A stretch of 64,000 bases of DNA from Puccinia triticina (taxonomy: Eukaryota > Basidiomycota > Pucciniomycetes > Pucciniales > Pucciniaceae): the NCBI RefSeq assembly GCF_026914185.1, contig NC_070565.1, positions 1,550,001-1,614,000 of the forward strand, given 5' to 3'. The position numbers and the translations under genes were made by a program. The notes under the pieces were generated by a model. The model searched no databases. It had not been told where the DNA came from and was given only the letters and a program-made list of their open reading frames with translations. This document shows positions 32,260-44,918 of this stretch, in pieces; position 1 is the stretch's first letter, and the number at the start of each line of letters is the position of its first letter.

Positions 32260-33716
32260 TAATACTTCAAGAGCCGTGGGACTCTCCCTGATCCGACAAG
32301 AGTGGAATCCGGCGGGTCATCAAAATCTAATTTCCCAAATGTGTAAGTGCCCTTGCAAAAATAGCTGCTGAGCAGGCCATTTATGGCCAAATTTCCCCCC
32401 AAAAAATCCAGCAGATGCCCAAGATGGGCAGCTACAACTGTGCCAAAAGGCATTGAAGAGAGTTTATTTATTTATTTTTAACTTTGTGCTGAGTTTATTT
32501 TTTATCATTTCCCTGCCAAAATTTGACTGTCCTCAGGCCGCGGGTCCAACTTTACAAGTAAGCCTCTCCTTTGGAGAGCGTCCCTTCGGGGAGCGGGGTT
32601 GGGCCCCCCCAACCCTCCAATCAAGAGGCTTAGTTAAGCTTGGTGCTAAACCAGATATAGCACCCCAAACCCGCTTTAGCAACGCCACCGCGGGTGCCAA
32701 ACAAACATCAAATCTGCCAACTCACCTCTTGGGAGCTATCCTGTTCGCAAATTTGGAAACAGGATAGCACCCCAACCTTGTGCCACCCTTGCAAGTATCA
32801 CACATCTCTCATGTGATACTCTCACCTTCTCCCCCAACAGCAATACAAAACCACACATTTCACAACCGCAAGCTGCCAATCATGGCAACTTGCGGTGCAA
32901 AGCTGCCTCGCTGCAGGTTGCTAAAACTGCGCCCCAGTTGCCAAAATCAAAGATTTGGCAACGCAGTTTAGCACCCGCGGTGGAGATGCTCTAACGTAAC
33001 TAAGTCCCTCCCAAGGGAGGCTTTGGCCTCCCTCTGGGATTTTGGCCTGAGAGTTATGCCCCAAATCCTTGCCTTTTTGTGCTAAAGTCCCTGTATGGTG
33101 CTGTGTTTTTATAATCACCCCATACATTTTCACTAAGACTCATCAGAAGCGTGGTTATCTCCAGCCACCTTCTGGTGTATTTTTCTTCTTCACAAACTTG
33201 AGATACAGGGAGTGTAAACACAAAAAACCTTGTCCTGGCTAGAGCAGACAATTGATCACTGTTTTTCCAACTGACTCCCTTGGGATTTGGAATGAATAGC
33301 CAAAAATGCATGTTCCCACACACATCCTGCGGCTTTTTGACATTCTCAGATCTTTCAGAGCAGTGAATTCTGGATACCTGTCATTTTTTTTCCTCAAGGA
33401 AAATGTATGGATTTGCACTAAAAATGCTTTTTTAACAATCTCCGGTTTGGCTTTTGCCATCCACCATCTTTGATGGATCATTGTGAGTGAGGCAGGAGGA
33501 TTTCTGATGATATTCATGCATCAAAAATTAGACAAGATTTTGATATTCCATCTGATCTAAAAAAATTGTTGGAATCCTTGGATGTGAAGGAGCTATGGGA
33601 ACATTTTTCAAAATCAGTGTTTTTGGCCTTTTCTCTCAGTCCTAAATCACTAATACCACATAATTCTCTCTGGTGGAGGCGCTTTGCGCCCCCACCTTTG
33701 GACTTAGTTAAGTTTG

Positions 33717-36700
33717 ATCTCACGTGAACCATAGAGGGCTCATTTTCCTAGTTTTATTTCAACATCAGGTTTTGACTCCAAATCTTCAAGGATCAAAATC
33801 TTTAAATATTGGAGAGGCTATGCATACCACAGAAAGTTCTATGTGCACTGCTGGGGGCAATGAATCATTGTCAAGGCAGCAGGCCCCAGAACTTGACTTC
33901 AAACTGTGCAGAAACTTCCCAGTTTTGTCGTCGCGCAACTACAGGGATGAAACTAGCCTTGTTTTGTTCCTGTATTCACACAAATACTGGAAAAAAACTA
34001 GCCTGTTTTTCTTCCCGGTTTCTCCAGCCTTGCACTGCGAAGGGATTTGTATTGGTTGCAACCCCCCAATATAATATTGGTCTCCGCTACCAATCCTATA
34101 TTGGCAGGGCCCACCAGTACAAAATCCTTGGCAGTGTTGGAGTAGCGGGTGTTTTATTCCGCTACGCTACCAAGGGAGAAAAATCTGTTAGTGGCCAATT
34201 TGCTACGCTAAAGTATGGTGTTGCAAGCGCGTCTGGGCACATACCCAACTCCTGCTTGGCCGAGTGCCTCCGGGGGTTGGGTATGTGCCCAGCGGGCTTG
34301 ATTGGGCAGCTTGCGCGGGGGGCAGAGATTGGCACACAGCCAAGTCCCGCTTGGCCAAGATCAAGCTCTGGGCCGATGGCAACACGCCGGTCATGAGACG
34401 CCAGCCCTCGTCTCTGCTTCAAAAGGCAAGAACAACGTGCCCTCGAGGAGGGGAAACGTTCTCCCTTCTCGACATCGCACATTGGACATTGACAAGGGAG
34501 CTTTGCCTTCTTGATGGTCGGTCTGTAGGCTGGTCATCGGGGAGGAAAGACTCCCTTCACGGTGGGAAACACTTGATTGATAATCAAGAAGGGAGTCTTC
34601 CCTTCTCGATGACCAGCCTACAGACCGACCATCGAGGAGGGAAACTTCTCTCCTTGATGGCCGGCACAGCATTTGGCGTGCGTGGCACCCTTGCTTGAAA
34701 TCGGCCCAGCGGGGCTTTGTGCCAAACCCCGCCCACTTTGCAATATGCCAAGCGGGGGTTGGGAGTGTGCCAGGTGGGCTTGAGGATTGGCCAAGCGGGC
34801 TTTAGCGTTGGCCACACGCGCTTGGCCTTTTTTTGGCCAAACTTTGGTGAGTGCCCAGACGGGCTTGCAACACCATAATGGTTAGCGTAGCGGATCTGTT
34901 TCTGTGCTAACACCCTTTTTAGCGTTAGCGCAGGAAAAAAAAGCTACGCTATAGCTTATTTTTAGCGCCATAAGATCCCGCTAACGCCAAGAATTATTGG
35001 CCAAAGATAATTACCGCTAGGCTAACGCGTAGCGCTCAACTAGTGTAGCGTAGTGGCACATCATGGCTATCTGAGTAAGGAACCTAGCCATCTCCAATCT
35101 GTAAAAGGTTGGACAGTAGCTAATGCTACTTGTATCAATTTGGATAAGATCCCATTGAGCTCTGAAAAATAAGCTCAATCTCTTATTATTTCTTTATCTT
35201 TTTATCTAGTAGAAGAGAGTGGTCTTGTCTTCTGATGTTAGGTAAAATATCCTCTCTTTTCATTCACTGAAAATTATAAATAAAAACTAGAATTAATTTT
35301 AGACTAAGGTATAAAGCTTCTAAGTCCTTCATTCAATAAGGAGATGGAAAAAATAAAGCTGTGTGATCAAAAAATGGTTTGAACTAGAAAATGTTTCTTT
35401 CAATTGTGTTAATTGGCCTCAAAACACCCTAAAATGAACTGATACTTACTTAAAATGAAATGAAATAAAGATGAGAGAAAAAAGGAGGATCATCTCAGAC
35501 AAAGGCAAGATCAAAGATAGAGCTGGCTCCTACTACTCATTTGCAGGTACTAGCACCATTAAAAAATTGATTTGAATAGGTGTCAGGTGACATTCAGTAA
35601 AATATGCTGAAATTTCAGTGGTACTCCAGCATTACTCCCCTTGAATAATAATGGCCCCTTTGTCATCATCAGGAGGTTCTACCACTTTTCCATAAGTGTA
35701 TGGTTGGAGTTAAGGCTGGAGTTAGCTTCACGTCACCTACCACCTAGTCCACTCAGGTTTTTCATGGTGCAGGCACATGTGGGCAAGTACCAGTGGAATT
35801 TTTCAGGTGCAGGTGCCTTGTTTCCAGTCTGGGTGGAAACTCAGGAAGGTGCTCACACCAACAATGCATCTATTACGCCACAGTTAGCGTTTAATACCCT
35901 AATTTAGCGGTTTTTCAGCGCCGCTACGCTAAACTAAATTGTAGCGGACGGTGTGGAACTACTCTTTGGGGGAATAGAGCTTAGAGAGGGATGAGTGCGT
36001 GAAAAGCTGCCTCTCAGGTTGGGAGAGTAATATGGGACAAGAATAAGAGTATGGACTCTTAAAGAAAAGTGTGGCTGATGAAGTATTGAGAATAGTGCTT
36101 TCTAGACGAAATCAAGGGGGAAAATATACTGTAAAATATGTGGTAAAATAGGCTATGTAATTCTTATTCTGTGACCAGGGATGCAAAGTGACAATCTGAT
36201 GGGGGACAAACAGAATGGGCCAAAAGGCTCTACATTTATAGTGAGGGGACAACAGGTGGTTCTGAGACGAAGAGAAACATGGGAACAGGGTACAAAAAGC
36301 CTCCAACAAGGTGAAAAGGCAACAAAACAACAAGGCATCTACTACATGGCTTGGGATGACATAAGAGGAAAACAATAACCATGGCGCATCAGCCGCCATG
36401 CATCTGAGAAAGAGTTACGCCTTGCTGGAATATAGAGGAGTTAATTCTAGTGAACACTCAGGGTCCTTCCTAATAGTCTGGCTCTGTTTGATGGTGGACT
36501 TTCTCCCACTTTGAACCTGATTGTGTACATATTTTATTACCCATTGTGGAGGGCCATCCATGAAAGTGAATACTGAGAAGTTGAGGCGCCTTGTAGAGAT
36601 GATTCTAGGCTATTATGAAGTGTCTGTGGGCGTGGATTACAGGTACCAGAGTGATTTCTAGAGGGCGTTTGGCGGTGATTCCTTCCTGGTGAGTGTCTGA

Positions 36701-37197
36701 GTGATGTAATAAGGTTTTGATTAGGCTCACCACAACGGACTATTACAATTACAGCTAACTCAGATTGGGAAAAAAGTGCAATTTTTGCTACAAATTACAG
36801 CTAATTTAGTGTAGCAAGCCACTAATTAGCTGTAATTTAGCTGTACTTTGGCGCTAGCGGGCTTTAGCGGGTTGGTATTACGCTAAAAATTACAGCCCCA
36901 GATTATTAGTGACAAGCACTACAACACAGTTTTAGTGGCGCTAATTAAATTTAGCGTGATAGATGCATTGTTGCTCACACCTGCCACTGGCACCACACCA
37001 TGAACAGGTATACTTGTGCAAATTGCCAACTCTAATCACAGAAAAGGCAGCCACTTTGAGAAGCTTTGTGCAAATTTGTGAGATCAAGGGAAGTGGAAAG
37101 AGGAAATTTAAGCCATTCATATACATGGTTGTAAATTAGATTATCTCCAATCAAGATAAAAATCATCTGTTCCCAAAATAAAGCCAAACTTGAAGCT
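33717..37197. other. Repeat-rich intergenic region with TAGCG/CGCTA clusters
   Basis: Apart from the element at 34216-34875, no gene is supported. Clusters of TAGCG, CGCTA and GCGCTAA words occur at about 34100-34215, 34880-35060, 35875-35955 and 36780-36955. They look like arms of one or more degraded inverted-repeat elements, but I could not match their ends. Confidence 0.5.
34216..34875. repeat. 660-bp MITE with TGGTGTTGCAAGC termini
   Basis: The inverted ends TGGTGTTGCAAGCGCGTCTG and its partner differ at one base in about 26, with TA on both sides (34214-34215 and 34876-34877). Internally, TTCTCGA and TCGAGGAGGG words occur in both orientations (34440-34660), so much of the element can fold on itself. 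It interrupts a TAGCG-rich repeat. Confidence 0.72.
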
Positions 37198-37757
37198 TTA
37201 TGACCAATTTTGATACCTGTGAGATAGTACGGTTTCCCAAAGTACAAATGCTATGAATGCAGCAATTGCAGAATAAAATGTGATTTTCTTGCTCAGAGAG
37301 CATGAAGAACTTTCCTCATTTCTGTGACTGCTATCTTGATCATCTGTGTTGATTGAGATTTCCACAGTGTGTGCTTGTTCCTGATCTTCAGGCACCATGC
37401 AATCATCTAAGCTGTTTTCTTGTATCTAAGAATAAAAAGAGATTATTCTACATCAATTAAACTATAGAAACAATACCACTTGATTATGTGACCACAGCTT
37501 ACCTCAGGATCCTGAGACTGTTCAACTGGTTTCTGATCCAATTTTGAGGCTGGGTTCCTTCTGGAAGATCCTTCCCCAATTATCATGGCATGGGTTTGTG
37601 ATAATTCAATGTTGAATTTATCAGGCAAATTGGCTGATTCTTCATTAATCATATCTTCTGTATCAATTGGAAATTTAGGGTTCATACTTTTGTTCTGAAC
37701 CACAGGATGTGAGATTTCTGGAGGTATTAGATCCAGGGATTTTTCAGCAATCTCCAT
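37198..37757 (-). CDS. Small predicted tail-anchored protein
   Basis: Two minus-strand exons (37757-37503 and 37425-37198) join in phase through a GTAAGC donor and a TTATTCTTAG acceptor, giving 160 residues. The protein is acidic and Ser/Glu-rich, without recognisable domain, and ends with a hydrophobic segment (ITFYSAIAAFIAFVLWETVL) that could anchor it in a membrane. A GTATCA donor just before the stop (near 37211) leaves room for a further downstream exon. The location in repeat-rich, AT-rich sequence and the absence of a known family keep confidence low. Confidence 0.4.
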
Positions 37758-38640
37758 TGAACAATATTGGCCAATAAGCTATTCACAAAGACAGATTGTG
37801 AAGCTCAGATTGAGAAAGATCCTAGATAAACATAAGACAAAAAAACCCACCAGGATAAGTAATAAAGTTGATATCATGATGAGGATGAATAAAAAATTTG
37901 AAGTAGAATTTTTAAGCTGAGGGATAGGTGGTGAAAGCAACCAAATTTTCTATATCTATGAGTGCAGTAAGTGGAAATTATACCTAGAGTGAATGATATA
38001 AAGCCTGCACATGTTTGAAATTGGAATGGATCAGACTTCAGTCTGCTTGAAGATGTGTTTTTTTGATTATTTTTTTATTTATCATTGAAGCTTGTTTGGG
38101 ATGGTGTTTACTGCAATTTTCTCCAGTAGCCCAAGTTTCAATGAATTCCTCACTGTTTTCTGGTTCAAACTACTCATGAGAGAAATACAGCATTCCTTCT
38201 ATGCAATTTGGGGCAGTTTGATCAACACATGTTGCCTTTCTTGCAAAAATGGGCTGTTATAATTCACTTCCATGTGCCCCTTTGAGCCATTATTTGATTT
38301 TTTTCAAATATTCAAGCTTAAATTTGCCCAGGCATTATTTGACTCGAATCAAATTCAAATACAAATACTCAAATTGCTTTGATTTGATGTGCTATGCCCT
38401 GAAATCCTGGTGTGTCTGGATGTCCCAATCCCAAAGTTCTCTGTGCCCCCCCCCCCCCCACCCAAGAAAAACACTACACCAAAAACACAAAGAGCTGAAG
38501 CATTTGCTGAAAAAATCAGGTGTTGAATTTTGGTTTGGACCTGTTTCCTCCACTCAAAATTTGGTGATTCCAAATTAATGAGGACCCTCTGGTAGTTTGA
38601 AGTAAGGCTCCCCATCAACAATACTAGGTAATTATGTCAA

Positions 38641-38700
38641 TCTAGATTAAATCATGTTACTCTACATTAAATCATGTTACTCTACATTAAATCATGTTAC
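38641..38700. repeat. Tandem repeat, three units of 20 bp
   Basis: TCTA(G/C)ATTAAATCATGTTAC occurs three times in direct succession; only the fifth base varies. Confidence 0.92.
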
Positions 38701-39399
38701 TAACCATCCCACCTGATGGATAATAAGTTAAAGAAATTACCCTGGGTAAAACTTCCCTACCATGGTGATGATACTCAAAAGAAATTACCCACACAAATTT
38801 TTTACCAGTAAATGTGCCAAAAATCATCTTTTTTCCCAGCCCATTCCTTAATTGAAATTGGAGTAAATCTAATATCAGTCTAATCTCAGTAATAACTCAT
38901 CAGCTGACTTACCAAAATCATAGCCAACAGACCACAAGGCTGGAGAGAAATCTTTTTCAATTTGTGGATACCAGATCAACTGATCATATACTTAGCCACA
39001 CCATTCAAGGAATAGTAACACCAAATATGACAACCACATCAGAATTGGCCTTGACTCTTGTGTGAAGCCCCCACCTTTGATGGGGTTACACACAAAGGGT
39101 TACGGGATTATGTGACCCCTGCGCAGGCTAGTACATATACTCAACCCCTGCCTTCCCTAGTCCAGCAGAGAGTCTCTTCTCTCATGGCTAGGTGATCTTG
39201 ATTTCATTCTTATCTCCTCTTGTTTCTTTCCCTTTGATTGACTAATTGTACTTGCCTATCAGAGAGTCTCCTCTCTGAAAATAATGCAGCCCTACAGTTT
39301 GGTACTAGAAAGCTTCCTAGGCTTTCTGCCTTGTCCCAGTGCCCCGTGCCACATCATCGCCAGTGAGAAGAGTTTCAGAATTTGAATCTGTCTGCTAGT

Positions 39400-39470
39400 A
39401 GCTTTGTAGCTTAGTGGTAAAGCAGGCTCCTAGAGTTAGTCTCACCCGGTTTCAATTCCAGGTGGATCTA
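39400..39470 (+). pseudogene. Degraded tRNA-like sequence
   Basis: A-box-like TAGCTTAGTGGTAAAGC with a good D stem (GCTT with AAGC) and B-box-like GGTTTCAATTCC are present at the right spacing. The T stem has a mismatch and an eight-base loop, and the acceptor strands do not pair. It is probably a tRNA relic or part of a tRNA-derived repeat. Confidence 0.35.
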
Positions 39471-39980
39471 TTTCTTTTCTGACAACTAGTGGCAGCATGG
39501 TGATTGAGAGAAGCTGCAGCAGCTGAAGCGGGATACATCAGTGTACTTAGTTGGGGTGGAGGCGGCAAGTGAGATCCCAATACTGAAGGCTAGGCAGGGG
39601 TGTGGAAGCTAGGTAAAGAGAGGTTTGACGGCAGGAAATGGCAAGTGGTGGAAGCAACAGGGGTGGGTGTGGGAGAGGAGCTTGGTGGAGGTATGTGTGT
39701 GAGCAGGAAGGAGGATGTTTTGGAGGTCCCCACAGATATTTTATATTTTGTCTATTCTACTGTTTTCTTCTTCTGGATGTTCATGTACAGAGGTGGAGGC
39801 GGAGGGGGGATGAATTGGATCTCATCTCAGTATCCCTTTCAAGGGATTTACGGGTTCTGAATGATGTTTTTGCAGGGAAGTCTCATGATTAATGTGGCTA
39901 CAACTGCTATCATCCACTTAATTAAGAGGGTTGGAAAAAAGACTGCAGTTTTTTGGGGAAACAACTCCCATACATTGCTG

Positions 39981-40466
39981 TGTTGGATAAAATGTCATTA
40001 CATGTCACATGCGCAGCCGCGCGCTCAAGTCAAATTCCAGAATTCTCTCTAAGCAAGATCTTCAGCGGACGGACTCAACCACAAAGATCAAACTCAAGTA
40101 CAAAGACCATCACTCCCAATCATCGTCTTACGACCGGCATCAAGAGCGAGTGTGACTGCAAGTTGTCAGGGGATACTCACTCAGGGGGAGGAGAGGTACT
40201 TGGTTCATTGGTTGTTTCCTGTTTCTAAAAATTGTCATCAACTCAATATTTCTTTATTTTTTAGTTTTATTGTTCTCTCAATCTCATCGCCATTCTCAAC
40301 AGTCTGTCTACTCACAAGAACTAAAACTTGATAGGTAAAATACTCAACAACTCCTTACTTGTTTATTGCTCAAATATTTGTTATTAACCTTTGTTTCTTG
40401 TTAGTTTTACTACTACTGGTTTTTTTTAAGTGTTTGCAATTAAAATTAAGACTTCCTCAAACTACA
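39981..40466 (+). repeat. 5' LTR of the degenerate Copia element
   Basis: 486 bp, TG to CA, carrying GGGGGAGGAGAGGTACTTGG near its centre. It differs from the 3' LTR (without its insertion about 488 bp) by a few substitutions and a 2-bp gap near 40077, so the insertion is older than the Copia element at 8294. Confidence 0.9.
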
Positions 40467-40536
40467 TGGTAGCGAGAGTCATAAAAATTGCATAACCACC
40501 AGAGCTAGAAAACAGGCACAGACTATACAAGAAACG

Positions 40537-41226
40537 ATGTCGTCCGATTCCGATGATTTGATTGCACCAGCCAAGATACGTTTGAAAAAACTAAACCGAA
40601 CAAACTATCCTGCTTGGTGTTACCATCTGGAACAATCTATTACTGGACGAGGCGATGAAGAATTGTTCAAAGAATCCTATCACAAGAAACCGCATGCGAA
40701 AAAATACAAGAAGAAAAACTCTGCCGCCATCTCTCTCCTCTTAAGCACGGTGTGCGACGATCTACATCCAGAGATACATTCGCATAGCTCTTTCCTAGAT
40801 GCTTGGAATGCGCTGGCTCGAGCATGCGGTAAAGATTCTATTGTGGTCATCTGCGAGAAATTATTCGAACTCCTCTCCCTGGAATATGAACCATCCTCCT
40901 CTTTACAAGCCCACATTTCCGCTTTCAAGAACCTAAATACCGAACTCACAGTCCTAACGGCTTCAAATAAGGAACTCATGGAGATTTCGTCTGGACTATC
41001 GGCCGCTTTCTTTCTCCGAAGCATTAAGCATGACGAGAAACTTTCACCGTTGGTTCAAACTCTTTATGATGTCAAGCCTTTCGATCTTCAAACAGTTACA
41101 GATCGAATTGGAATCGAACACATCCGTCGAGGAGGTGATAAGGAAAGCGTTATGACGGCGGGCTCTAAAGGAAAAGGGAAACAATCCAACCCTACTCCTG
41201 GATCATCAAGAGGCGGACGGGGATAA
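40537..41226 (+). pseudogene. Copia Gag frame
   Basis: A 229-residue frame beginning MSSDSDDLIAPAKIRLKKLN, with NRTNYPAWCYHLEQ near the start, the usual signature of Copia capsid proteins (UBN2-type). It ends in a basic, Gly/Arg-rich tail (SRGGRG) and a TAA. The same frame continues beyond the stop as SRGRGGFRG, so one stop alone separates Gag from protease. No CCHC zinc knuckle is seen; the RGG tail may bind RNA instead. It would form the particle shell. Confidence 0.75.
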
Positions 41227-44200
41227 TCTCGAGGGCGTGGAGGATTTCGCGGAGTGGCTCCGACTTTTCACACACACGCGAATCAAAACTCTTCCTTGGA
41301 ACAGAGACTTGCGAATATCGAACGTGCTCTCAACAGCACTCACGTGTGCTCAAATCCATCGGTCCGCATGGTAGACGATCAAAAATCACATGCGTCAACC
41401 TCTCACTATCATGAAAATGATGCGAGTGAATCGTGGTTCCACATTGACATTGATCCGGAACAAATCATGACTTCGGGCGCTGTCAAGGACACTGAGCTAA
41501 TCTTCCATACAGGCGCAACCGGGTCAGCTGTATGCAACCTAAGCATGCTGTCCGATGTCAAGTCCATACCTCACAAAAAAATTGCGACGTTTTCTTCTCC
41601 GCTTTTCGCCACACCCTCTGGAGCACTCAAGCTCGGTGACATGCATCTATCCCCAGTCCTGTTTGTACCCGGAGCTAGTGTCAATGTCTTATCATGCACT
41701 CAGGCCGAGGATTATGGCCTACGAGTGGTGCATAAAGAGGGACTTTTTCTCTTGAAAAGAGGAAACACCATCGTGAAATCATTCAAGCGACGTGGTCGGC
41801 TATACATTGGTAATGGAGACGACTTCGCTATCAATGCCGTTCAACATCAATCACCTTCGCCGAATCTACGTCAAGACTGGCATGTACTTTTGGGACATCC
41901 ATCCGATCAATATCTCAAAATTATTCTAGAAAAGATTGGAGTCAAAACTTCTCCCGAGATCCTGAATGCTCAGAAATATTGTGATGTATGTCGAGCTGTC
42001 AAATTAAAACGAGCCCCTCATGTTAATCACATACCCTCCGCTTCACTTCCCTTCCAAAAGCTTCACTTTGACACGATGGAAATAAACAGTCCATCAAAAA
42101 ATATCCTCATAAATATATCCTTGGCGTTGTTGATGATTTCAGCCGATATGTCCGCATCTTCGTTGTTCGATCAAAAACCGAGATTGAAGGGAAACTACTA
42201 GGGTATTTTGAAGAGATTCACAACAAATTAAATCGCTATCCCGCATATCTACATAGCAATCATGGCTCAGAATTCAGTTCGAAATCCTTCCTTAGTACAG
42301 TCGCATCACTCGGGATGACTTTGGAACGAGGTGCACCATATTCCCCTCAGACTAATGAAGTAGCCAAACGGTTCAATCAAGCACTACTGGTCAAGATGAG
42401 ATGCCTACTTGCGCAATCCAATGTTCCATTATGCTACTGGCACAAAGCTGCCCTATACGCAACGGTTCTAATTAATAATGCGCCTCACAAGACTCTTGGA
42501 TGGTCAACTCCTTCTGAAATATTAATGGGAGCGAACTCGATTATCAAACCTCAGAGAAATCTGATTGATCTGATTCCGTTCGGAGCGATCACATTCGTAC
42601 ACCGCAAAGCCGACTCAAAAATCAAACCAGCTGGAGTCAAAATGACATGTATGGGTTTTGAACCATTCTCCGATGCGATGCGTTTTCTAGAGTGGTCATC
42701 TGGACGTATTATACTCAGCAGAGATTACACTCAAGTTGCTCCCAAGAAGGTATCTGATCTGTACTCATTCAAGAAGAACGCAGATGATCTACCGAGTGCG
42801 GTTCAAAATACGTACAACACCTCTGAATGGGTGGCTCTTCCGGGTTTCAAGTCTAATGCTAGTCAACTATCAAGTGACTCACATGATGAACAGTCTCAGC
42901 AACAGACCGATAATCACAATACTTGATCTATGCCTTCGACCCCTGCTCACCAAGAAATTGGAGGATCTCAGAAGACTACTAATGCTGCGTCTTCATCAGT
43001 CATCAATACTCCACAATTTCCGGGCTCTTTTCCATTGACCTCATCAAATGCGCATCAGGCAACGACAAGCAAGAATGCTCATGCTCCGCATACTCGTCCT
43101 CCTTTAACTCGTTCTGCTCACCCAAAAAATCCTTCAACGCTGAAAGATCTGATCAAACTTCCAAATTGATCTCGCAGACCCAACTGGGAGTATGTTGTCA
43201 AGAACCCAAATGACAGGGCTCCAAAAGAAATAAGCAGTAAAATCTTGGCCAAAAATATTATTTCTTTGGGTGAAGGATCACACAACGTTGACAATGGATA
43301 TGAGCCAGAGGGCGAGCAAGATGATGACTATGAGCGTGTACACTTTATTGCTCTAGTTGATCAGGTAGCTGTGGATAAAGCTTTGAAGGACGAAGAAGAA
43401 CGACCAATCTGGGAAGAAGCAATGAGCAAAGAGTTTGGCTCTCTTTCTTTTCACAACACCGGTATTCTGACTCCTCCGCCTCCGGACGAAAAGATAATTG
43501 GTGGAATGTGGCTTCTATCTCGAAAAAGAAACGAATATAATGAAGTCTATAAACACAAGGCGCGATGGGTCACATTTGGTAATCATCAGGAGTACCGCAA
43601 ACACTACTGGGACACGTATGCATCTGTTGGTTGAAATGAATTGCTAAAAATCTTATTTTCACTTGCGGTCAACAAACAAATGAAAGTGTGCCAGTTTGAT
43701 GTGGAAACAGCATTCCTTTATGGTGAAATCGATGCTCCCGTGTATGTTTGACAAGTGAAAGGATTTGAAGAACCTGGGAAGGAAAATTGGGTTTGGAAAC
43801 TCAATAAGTCGCTGTACGGAACCAAACAGGCACCTCGCTGCTGGAAGGCGCATTTGGTAAAAACTCTCCGCTCCATTGGCATGTCACCACTAAACGCTGA
43901 TGATGCTGTATTTGCAAATGAAAAAAAGACTCTGTTTCTACACATGCATGTAGATGACGGACTAATCGTGGGGGAATTGGATGCATTGATCAAGACTTTT
44001 CTGACAAATCTTCAAAAAACATACAAGCTCAAGATAACGGACAAGCCTACGCAACATCTCGGATACACATTGAAATGGTTGGACAACGGAGAGCTCATCC
44101 TGCATCACTCAAATATGATTTCACAAATCATCAAAGACTTTGGTATGAAGAATTCGAAAAGTGTCGCAACGCCAGCCCCTGTCAATATTCACAAACTCTT

Positions 44201-44918
44201 GAACAAACCCAATACACCATTTGACGTTACCACAATGCAACGGGTGGTAGAAAGTTTGAATCACATTGCGCTACATACTTGACCCAACATTCAATTCACC
44301 GTTAATCAGTTGGCTCGGTATACCGCTTATCCAACTCGCACTCATTGGTTTCCAGTTAAGCATCTGTTGCGCTATCTGCAAGGAACGAAATCTCTGGGGT
44401 TGCATATTCGGAAGACCAAACCAACTTCAGAATGTCCATCTCACTTGGTAGGATGGGCCGATGCGGACTACGCCAACATCATACCTTCCCGTAAATCCAT
44501 TTCAGGCTACTTTATTCAGTTCTTGGGCAATCCAGTATGTTGGCTCACCAAAAAGCAGCCTGTTGTTGCTCAATCTACGACGGAAGCAGAATACCTATCA
44601 ATCAATGTGTGTGCAAAAAAACTTTGGTGGCTGTCAAACTTGATTCAAGAGATGCAAATTCAAATAACCGCTCCAGTCATTTTCAATGACAATTCCGGCG
44701 CAAACTGTATTAGTCAAGAAGTTCAGCTTAATCCTAACTCCAAACACATAGAAGTTCGATATCAATATGTCCGAGATCAAGTTCAAAAGAAGCGCCTGCT
44801 AGTCAAACAAGTATCAACAAATGAAATGACCGCTGACATTCTCACTAAAGCACTTGGACCCAAGAAGATCAACACAGCACTTCAGCAACTACACATGGTA
44901 CATGTGAATAACATTTAG
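41227..44918 (+). pseudogene. Broken Copia pol (protease, integrase, reverse transcriptase, RNase H)
   Basis: Pieces at 41254-42201, 42315-42926, 43245-43634, 43755-44282 and 44310-44918 show protease (IFHTGATGSAVCN), GAG-pre-integrase (HVLLGHPSDQY, CDVCRAVK), integrase (HFDTME, LHSNHGSEFSS, NEVAKRFNQ), reverse transcriptase (FDVETAFLYGE, KSLYGTKQAPRCW, MHVDDGLIVG) and RNase H (GWADADYAN, STTEAEYLSI). A one-base shift in the A run at 42096-42101 breaks integrase. Five TGA codons (42924, 43167, 43632, 43749, 44280) interrupt the remainder. The protease has His where the catalytic Asp is usual, and the integrase has Asn and Lys at the second and third catalytic positions. The copy cannot be active. 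Confidence 0.9.

Larger units (their letters stand above)
30555..32991. mobile_element. Harbinger-like element with TAA target duplication
   Basis: Perfect inverted termini of 26 bp start GAGCATCTCCACCGCGGGTG, and TAA flanks both sides (30552-30554, 32992-32994). The element carries no transposase frame that I can recognise and holds another element at 30994-32259. Internal repeats of the termini occur near 32690 (CCACCGCGGGTGCCAAA). A hairpin module like those of the 7-kb family lies just inside the left end at about 30583-30650. Confidence 0.75.
30551..33716. mobile_element. Short relative of the 7-kb transposon, split by a Harbinger-like element
   Basis: If the insertion 30555-32991 and one TAA are removed, the left end reads CTAACGTAACTAAGTCC and the right end complement reads CAAACTTAACTAAGTCC, each one mismatch from the 7-kb element terminus. 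The flanks ATCTCGCGC (30542-30550) and ATCTCACGT (33717-33725) agree at seven of nine, and both differences are transitions at CpG. The body without the insert is about 725 bp and has no gene. It would be an old, non-autonomous copy lying 145 bp upstream of the tyrosyl-tRNA synthetase start. Confidence 0.6.
37758..39980. other. AT-rich intergenic region
   Basis: No gene is supported. A run of 15 C is present at 38446-38460. A 20-bp triplet repeat lies at 38641-38700 and a tRNA-like sequence at 39400-39470. Frames at 39600-39892 overlap in two phases and are Gly-rich through simple sequence. Confidence 0.5.

Noticed and set aside
38446..38462. CRISPR-like or regulatory role for the poly-C run
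   Set aside because: A simple homopolymer; no repeat-spacer structure anywhere in the window.
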